Below are positions 5,229 through 8,582 of a stretch of 8,582 bases of DNA, in pieces; the stretch's first letter is position 1, and each line of letters begins with the position of its first letter. The notes under the pieces were generated by a model, which was given only the letters and a program-made list of their open reading frames with translations, was not told where the DNA came from and did not search any database. Source of the stretch: Planctomycetes bacterium UBA1135 (GTDB lineage Bacteria > Planctomycetota > UBA1135); contig DCAK01000070.1 of assembly GCA_002311925.1 (NCBI GenBank), positions 2,608 through 11,189 on the forward strand. The letters are read 5' to 3'. The position numbers and the translations under genes are program-made.

Positions 5229-7949
5229 TCAGTTCCCTTCCGTCCGGTAGGCATCGTCCGAGGGGCGGACGGCCCGGGCCATGTGAAGGGGTCGGCGCAG
5301 GCCGCCGACCCCTTCGGGTCCATGCGGAGCGAGCGCGCGCCACTCCTTCCAGACTTCGGCGGCTTTCCGGGTGTCGACCTCGACATCCCCGTACCGGTCG
5401 TCGGGTTGGGCTGGAGCCACGGTGACCTTCTGGTGCCAGCAGTGCATTCCTGAGATCGGGTCCGGCTGGACCGGGAAAATGAGGTTCTGGTGCACCCCTC
5501 CGTCGGTCCACCAGACTCGACGGGAATCCGGGTCGGATGATTCGAAGGGTTGAATGTCGCCAATTCGACGCATCTTCCATTTTCCGTCTCCGGAATTTTC
5601 CAGTTGCACGGGGGCTGCCGCCCACTTGTCGGTGCCGGGGGTGTCGGGGCCGGACCTCCAGCGCCCCAGGTGGTGCGAGCAGGCGACCACCCCGGGGCGT
5701 ATGCCCTCTGTGACCCAGGCCTTGTTGACGAAATGGCCGATTCGGGAGGTGATGCGGAGCAGGTCACCGGTCTCAACCCCCAAGGGTCCGGCGTCGTCCG
5801 GGTGAATCCAGACAGGGTTGGTGTTGGAAAGTTCGGCGAGCCACTTGGCGTTGGCCGACCGGGAGTGGATGAGAGTGGGAAGGCGGAAGGTGGGCACCAG
5901 GACGAATTCCCCCTCATCCCGGTTCAATTCCTTCGGATGAACATGGCTGCGGATGTAGCCGGGAACGGTTTGCTCCCCGAATCCCCATTCCTCCATGGTG
6001 GGGGAGAAGATTTCCAATTTTTTCGAAGGAGTGGTAAACCCGCTTTTGAGATACACAGGTTCCGGGTCGACCTTTACTTCAAACGCTCCCCGTTGCCGCA
6101 TGAACTCGAGCGGGGTCATTCCCTCGGCTTCGGCCGCCTCCGGCAATCCGGGAACGCTGTTTTCAAAAATCCAGCGGTAGTACTCGTCCACCGTGATGCG
6201 TTCCCCGGGGCGATAGGGCGATTCAAACCACTTCCGCACGCCGAGGCTTCCGTCCGGATCCACAGCCCAGGAAAGGGCGATCCAGAACTCGTCCTCCTCC
6301 CACACCTCGCCGGGATTGGTTTCCCAGGTCCATTCGGTGGTTTCGCCCGCCATTTCGCTGGCCCGGCGAAGCACCGGCTGGCGGAAGGCGATCCAACTCC
6401 CGGCGTGGGTTTCCTGGCTCATCAGGTCGTGGCGTTCAGAGGCCAGGCCCATGGGAAGGACATAGTCGGCGAAAAGCGCGGTTTCGCTCCAGACGGGAGT
6501 CAGTGCGACATGCAATCCAACTTTTTCCTCGTCCGCCAGCATCTCCATCCAGCTGAATCCGTCGGGAAAGGTCCAGACCGGGTTGAAGACCCGGGTGAAG
6601 TAGGTGTCGATTTTCCCGCGCCCCTCCGCCACCAGGTGGGGAAGCAGGAAGGAAAGTTCGTGGTGGGACAGGGGCCACTCGTGGGGAAAGAGAAGGTCGT
6701 TCCAGACCTTCTGGGGAGGCGGTTTTAGAAAGGGGGCCGGAACGAACTTGTTGTCGGAATGTAGATTGGTGCCCCCGGGGGTGCCGACCGAGCCCGTCAG
6801 GACGGTCAGGAACTGGAGACAGCGGGAAACCTGCCAGCCACCGCGGTTTCCCGACGCGGCGCTCCGCCAGACATGCGAGGCGAAAGCCCCCCGGGCCTTG
6901 CCGATGGCCCTGCCGATTTCAATAACCGTTTCCGGGTCCACGCCGCATTCTTCCGCGGTTCGCTCGGGGGTCCACTCGGCGTATTCTTCTCGAAGAAGGC
7001 GCAGGAAGGCCTCGAAGTCCCCTCCGGCATCGGGATGCCGGGCTTCCAGCCAGGCTTCCCAGTTGGTCCATCGCTTCAGGAAATCCCGGTCCTCAAGGCC
7101 CTCGTCCATGATGACCTTGGCGAACCCCAGCAACAATGCCGCCTCGCTCCCCGGGTGGGGAGCCACCCACCAGTCGCTCATCGAGGCTGTGTTGGACAGG
7201 CGGATGTCCAGGGTGGCGATTTTCGCCCCGGCCGCCTTGGCTTCCATGATGCGTTGGGCGTGGGGATTGAAGTAATGCCCGGCTTCAAGGTGCGCGGAGA
7301 TGAGCAGGATGAACTTGGCCCGGGCGTAGTCAGGCGAGGGCCTGTCGCTTCCCGACCAAAGCGTGTAACCGAGGCGGGCGGCAGCCGAACAGACATTGGT
7401 GTGGCTGTTGTGACCGTCCACTCCCCAGGCCTGGAGCACCCTATGCATGTAGCCGTCGTGGCCGGGACGGCCCACGTGATACATCACCTCGGTGCGCCGG
7501 TCTTCTTCGAGAGCCTTGCGGATTCGGCCTGAAAGGGTGGTGATGACTTCGTCCCAGGTGGTTCGTTCGAATTTTCCCTCTCCCCTGGGGCCCGTCCGCT
7601 TGAGGGGGTAGAGGATGCGGCCCGTGTCCTCAATCTGGTTGAGGGTCGCGGGGCCCTTTGCGCAGTTGCGGCCGCGGGAGCCCGGGTGGTGTGGGTTGCC
7701 CTCGAATTTCTGAACCTTTCCGGTCTCCTGGTCCACATACGCCACCAAGCCGCAGGCGGCTTCGCAGTTGAAGCAGACCGTGGGGACGAGGCGGTACCGG
7801 CGCTCGACCTTGCGGGGCCAGGCCGTCGGGTCGTATTCCCGCCAGTCGTCCCACTGCTCCAGCGGTGGGAAGGACTTCAGCGGCGTTTGTTGCCAGGCTT
7901 CGCCTGACGGGGCGAGGTTCCTGCTCTTGTCGGGGGGTGGGGGGGTCAT
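5229..7949 (-). CDS. Molybdopterin oxidoreductase catalytic subunit ([4Fe-4S], DMSO reductase superfamily)
   Basis: This is the large catalytic subunit of a membrane-associated molybdoenzyme. The N-terminal cluster motif is Cys59-x2-Cys62-x3-Cys66-x29-Cys96 (VCFNCEAACG, then GRNCAKGP), which binds a [4Fe-4S] cluster. The molybdopterin domain spans about 110-660. Cys187 in NSHTNVCSAA is the likely Mo ligand. Further family signs are APHPGSEAALLL (263-274), GSVGTPGGTN (386-395) and LTPVWSETALFADYVLPM (483-500). The cofactor-binding C-terminal domain is at about 680-800 (HPDDA, GVETGDLLRI). A tail of about 100 residues follows, with GVHQN, PISGMHCWHQKV and GGLRRP. The start at 7949 overlaps the stop of the NrfD-type gene (ATGA), so the two are translationally coupled, and AGGAAG lies 10 nt upstream. 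No Tat signal is visible. The length of 906 residues exceeds typical PsrA/PhsA. I recognise the general family but cannot name the substrate; nitrate or formate is not favoured. Confidence 0.93.
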   Translation of the reverse strand: MTPPPPDKSRNLAPSGEAWQQTPLKSFPPLEQWDDWREYDPTAWPRKVERRYRLVPTVCFNCEAACGLVAYVDQETGKVQKFEGNPHHPGSRGRNCAKGPATLNQIEDTGRILYPLKRTGPRGEGKFERTTWDEVITTLSGRIRKALEEDRRTEVMYHVGRPGHDGYMHRVLQAWGVDGHNSHTNVCSAAARLGYTLWSGSDRPSPDYARAKFILLISAHLEAGHYFNPHAQRIMEAKAAGAKIATLDIRLSNTASMSDWWVAPHPGSEAALLLGFAKVIMDEGLEDRDFLKRWTNWEAWLEARHPDAGGDFEAFLRLLREEYAEWTPERTAEECGVDPETVIEIGRAIGKARGAFASHVWRSAASGNRGGWQVSRCLQFLTVLTGSVGTPGGTNLHSDNKFVPAPFLKPPPQKVWNDLLFPHEWPLSHHELSFLLPHLVAEGRGKIDTYFTRVFNPVWTFPDGFSWMEMLADEEKVGLHVALTPVWSETALFADYVLPMGLASERHDLMSQETHAGSWIAFRQPVLRRASEMAGETTEWTWETNPGEVWEEDEFWIALSWAVDPDGSLGVRKWFESPYRPGERITVDEYYRWIFENSVPGLPEAAEAEGMTPLEFMRQRGAFEVKVDPEPVYLKSGFTTPSKKLEIFSPTMEEWGFGEQTVPGYIRSHVHPKELNRDEGEFVLVPTFRLPTLIHSRSANAKWLAELSNTNPVWIHPDDAGPLGVETGDLLRITSRIGHFVNKAWVTEGIRPGVVACSHHLGRWRSGPDTPGTDKWAAAPVQLENSGDGKWKMRRIGDIQPFESSDPDSRRVWWTDGGVHQNLIFPVQPDPISGMHCWHQKVTVAPAQPDDRYGDVEVDTRKAAEVWKEWRALAPHGPEGVGGLRRPLHMARAVRPSDDAYRTEGN
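5285..5315. other. 13-bp perfect stem-loop near the 3' end of the molybdoenzyme gene
   Basis: GAAGGGGTCGGCG (5285-5297) and CGCCGACCCCTTC (5303-5315) are exact reverse complements with a 5-nt loop. The stem lies in the codons for the GPEGVGGLRRP region, about 55-85 nt before the molybdoenzyme stop, and about 85 nt past the kexin-like stop on the plus strand. No T-run follows on either side, so it is not a canonical intrinsic terminator. It could block 3' exonuclease digestion of plus-strand transcripts. Confidence 0.55.
7932..7945. repeat. G6-T-G7 homopolymer tract at the molybdoenzyme start
   Basis: On the minus strand this reads C7-A-C6 immediately after the ATGA of the start, encoding T-P-P-P-P. 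Such tracts are prone to polymerase slippage. A one-base change would frameshift the molybdoenzyme from its second codon onward. I see no direct evidence of length variation. Confidence 0.6.
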
Positions 7950-8581
7950 GAAATCGGCACTTCCTGGCCGGCCCGAATCCAGTCGCGTTCCATCGCCAGC
8001 ATTGCGGCTGCGACCAGGAGGCAGGAAACCTGGACGGCCAGTGCCGGGATGCCCAAGCCCGGCAGGGCAAGGACCGCGGCGGGAATCCAGAGGGTTGCAA
8101 CCAGGGCGGCGAGGAGGAAGTTGGGCCCCGGCTTTGCCATCAGGAGGGCATGGGCCCGGCGTCCCTCGTCCGTTCCGAGGACGGCCCGTCTTTCATGGAA
8201 GAGCAGGCCGGCGTTCAGGGCCAGGGCGGCGAGCAGGGCTCCGGCCAGGGGGGTGGAAACGCCGCCGGTAGCCGCCGCTGCGGCAAGAATTCCGAGCAGG
8301 ACTGCTCGGGCGGTCAGCGTGAGGAAAAGACCCGGATGAATCCAGAGGTCCCTTCCCCTGCACTGGGCGAACAAGAATGCGCTGTAGCCCGAGGCCATCA
8401 GCGCCGCCGGGAGGGTTGCCCAGCGCAGGCCGCTTGCCAGGACGTCCATGCCCAGCCAACGGGCTCCGAGAGATGCGGTGGTCAACACCCCGAAGGCGCC
8501 CAGAACCCAGGCTCCCTTCACCAGCCAGGAGTCAGGGTTGGGAGTGAGCAGAAGTCGCCAGAATCTCTCGGGCCGGCCTAG
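7946..8581 (-). CDS. NrfD/PsrC-type membrane subunit (5' truncated)
   Basis: This is the integral membrane subunit that usually passes electrons between the quinone pool and an iron-sulfur/molybdenum partner. The frame is open to the window edge. A GTG at 8521 could start it, but the upstream in-frame residues (LGRPERFWRLLLTPNPDSWLVKGAW) match the family, so the gene continues outside. About six hydrophobic segments are visible: GAWVLGAFGVLTTA, LRWATLPAALMASGYSAFLF, LFLTLTARAVLLGILAAAAA, LAGALLAALALNAGLLF, FLLAALVATLWIPAAVLAL and LAVQVSCLLVAAAMLAM. The loop GYSAFLFAQCRGRDLWIHP and the ending ERDWIRAGQEVPIS are typical of the C-terminal half of NrfD-like proteins. The stop overlaps the molybdoenzyme start (ATGA). 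An iron-sulfur subunit is expected in such operons and may lie further upstream. The assignment to the NrfD superfamily is good; the exact subfamily is not resolved. Confidence 0.85.
   Translation of the reverse strand, partial: LGRPERFWRLLLTPNPDSWLVKGAWVLGAFGVLTTASLGARWLGMDVLASGLRWATLPAALMASGYSAFLFAQCRGRDLWIHPGLFLTLTARAVLLGILAAAAATGGVSTPLAGALLAALALNAGLLFHERRAVLGTDEGRRAHALLMAKPGPNFLLAALVATLWIPAAVLALPGLGIPALAVQVSCLLVAAAMLAMERDWIRAGQEVPIS
7960..7965 (-). promoter_or_regulatory. Likely ribosome binding site for the molybdoenzyme gene
   Basis: AGGAAG on the minus strand lies 10 nt before the ATG at 7949, inside the last codons of the NrfD-type gene. Together with the ATGA stop/start overlap it supports this start and translational coupling. 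Confidence 0.45.
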
Positions 8582-8582
8582 G

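Noticed and set aside
4919..5917. Minus-strand open frame of 332 codons spanning the convergent junction
   Set aside because: It overlaps the ends of two well-supported genes in another frame, is rich in Pro, Arg and Ser as expected of shadow frames, and has no domain.
5550..6728. Long open frame on the plus strand (392 codons) opposite the molybdoenzyme gene
   Set aside because: It lies entirely antisense to a gene with clear family motifs, has no recognisable domain, and such mirror frames are common in GC-rich coding DNA.
7932..7945. Possible G-quadruplex in the G6-T-G7 tract
   Set aside because: Only two uninterrupted G-runs with a one-base spacer are present, not enough for a standard three-layer quadruplex without unusual zero-length loops.
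5229..7949. Assignment as nitrate reductase or formate dehydrogenase
   Set aside because: The partner is NrfD-like, the candidate Mo ligand region (HTNVC) does not show the formate dehydrogenase Cys/Sec-His context, and the long tail with GMHCWHQ does not fit classical NapA or NarB. A substrate name would be a guess.
8049..8581. Plus-strand open frames opposite the NrfD-type gene
   Set aside because: Low-complexity Arg/Gly/Pro-rich shadows of a membrane-protein gene in GC-rich DNA.

Overview
The window is GC-rich, about 60% by eye, and gene-dense. It most likely comes from a Planctomycetota-type bacterium, though Verrucomicrobiota or a neighbouring phylum is possible. This is inferred from the large secreted proteins, each ending in a short beta-rich C-terminal domain, from a jelly-roll module ending in a DEIRIG-x-TWASVT-type motif, and from weak or absent Shine-Dalgarno sites ahead of the plus-strand genes. 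No RNA gene, CRISPR array, insertion sequence or integrase is visible.

Left part (1-5200, plus strand): three genes lie head to tail with gaps of 34 and 65 bp. The first is only a 3' end. The second encodes an 882-residue secreted subtilase (S8) with an intact Asp/His/Ser triad, a jelly-roll (LamG-like) domain that appears to be split by a complete C-type lectin domain, and a terminal domain. The third encodes a 693-residue kexin/furin-like S8 protein with a P domain, in which the catalytic Asp appears to be Glu. All three proteins finish with a homologous domain of about 100 residues whose last residues are T-V-Q directly before the stop. I infer a cluster of exported proteins that share a C-terminal sorting or attachment module. 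An almost perfect hairpin, whose left arm is a Shine-Dalgarno-like sequence and whose right arm resembles the 16S anti-Shine-Dalgarno, fills the gap between the two proteases.

Right part (5229-8581, minus strand): two genes converge on the protease cluster. An NrfD/PsrC-type membrane subunit, 5' end outside the window, overlaps by ATGA a 906-residue [4Fe-4S]/molybdopterin oxidoreductase of the DMSO reductase superfamily. Together they look like part of a membrane-bound respiratory complex exchanging electrons with the quinone pool. The substrate cannot be deduced. Only 28 bp separate the converging stop codons, and a 13-bp perfect hairpin lies just inside the 3' end of the molybdoenzyme gene.

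The observations most worth following are the lectin domain nested in a jelly roll, the Asp-to-Glu change in the kexin-like protein, the shared C-terminal domain, and the Shine-Dalgarno/anti-Shine-Dalgarno hairpin.
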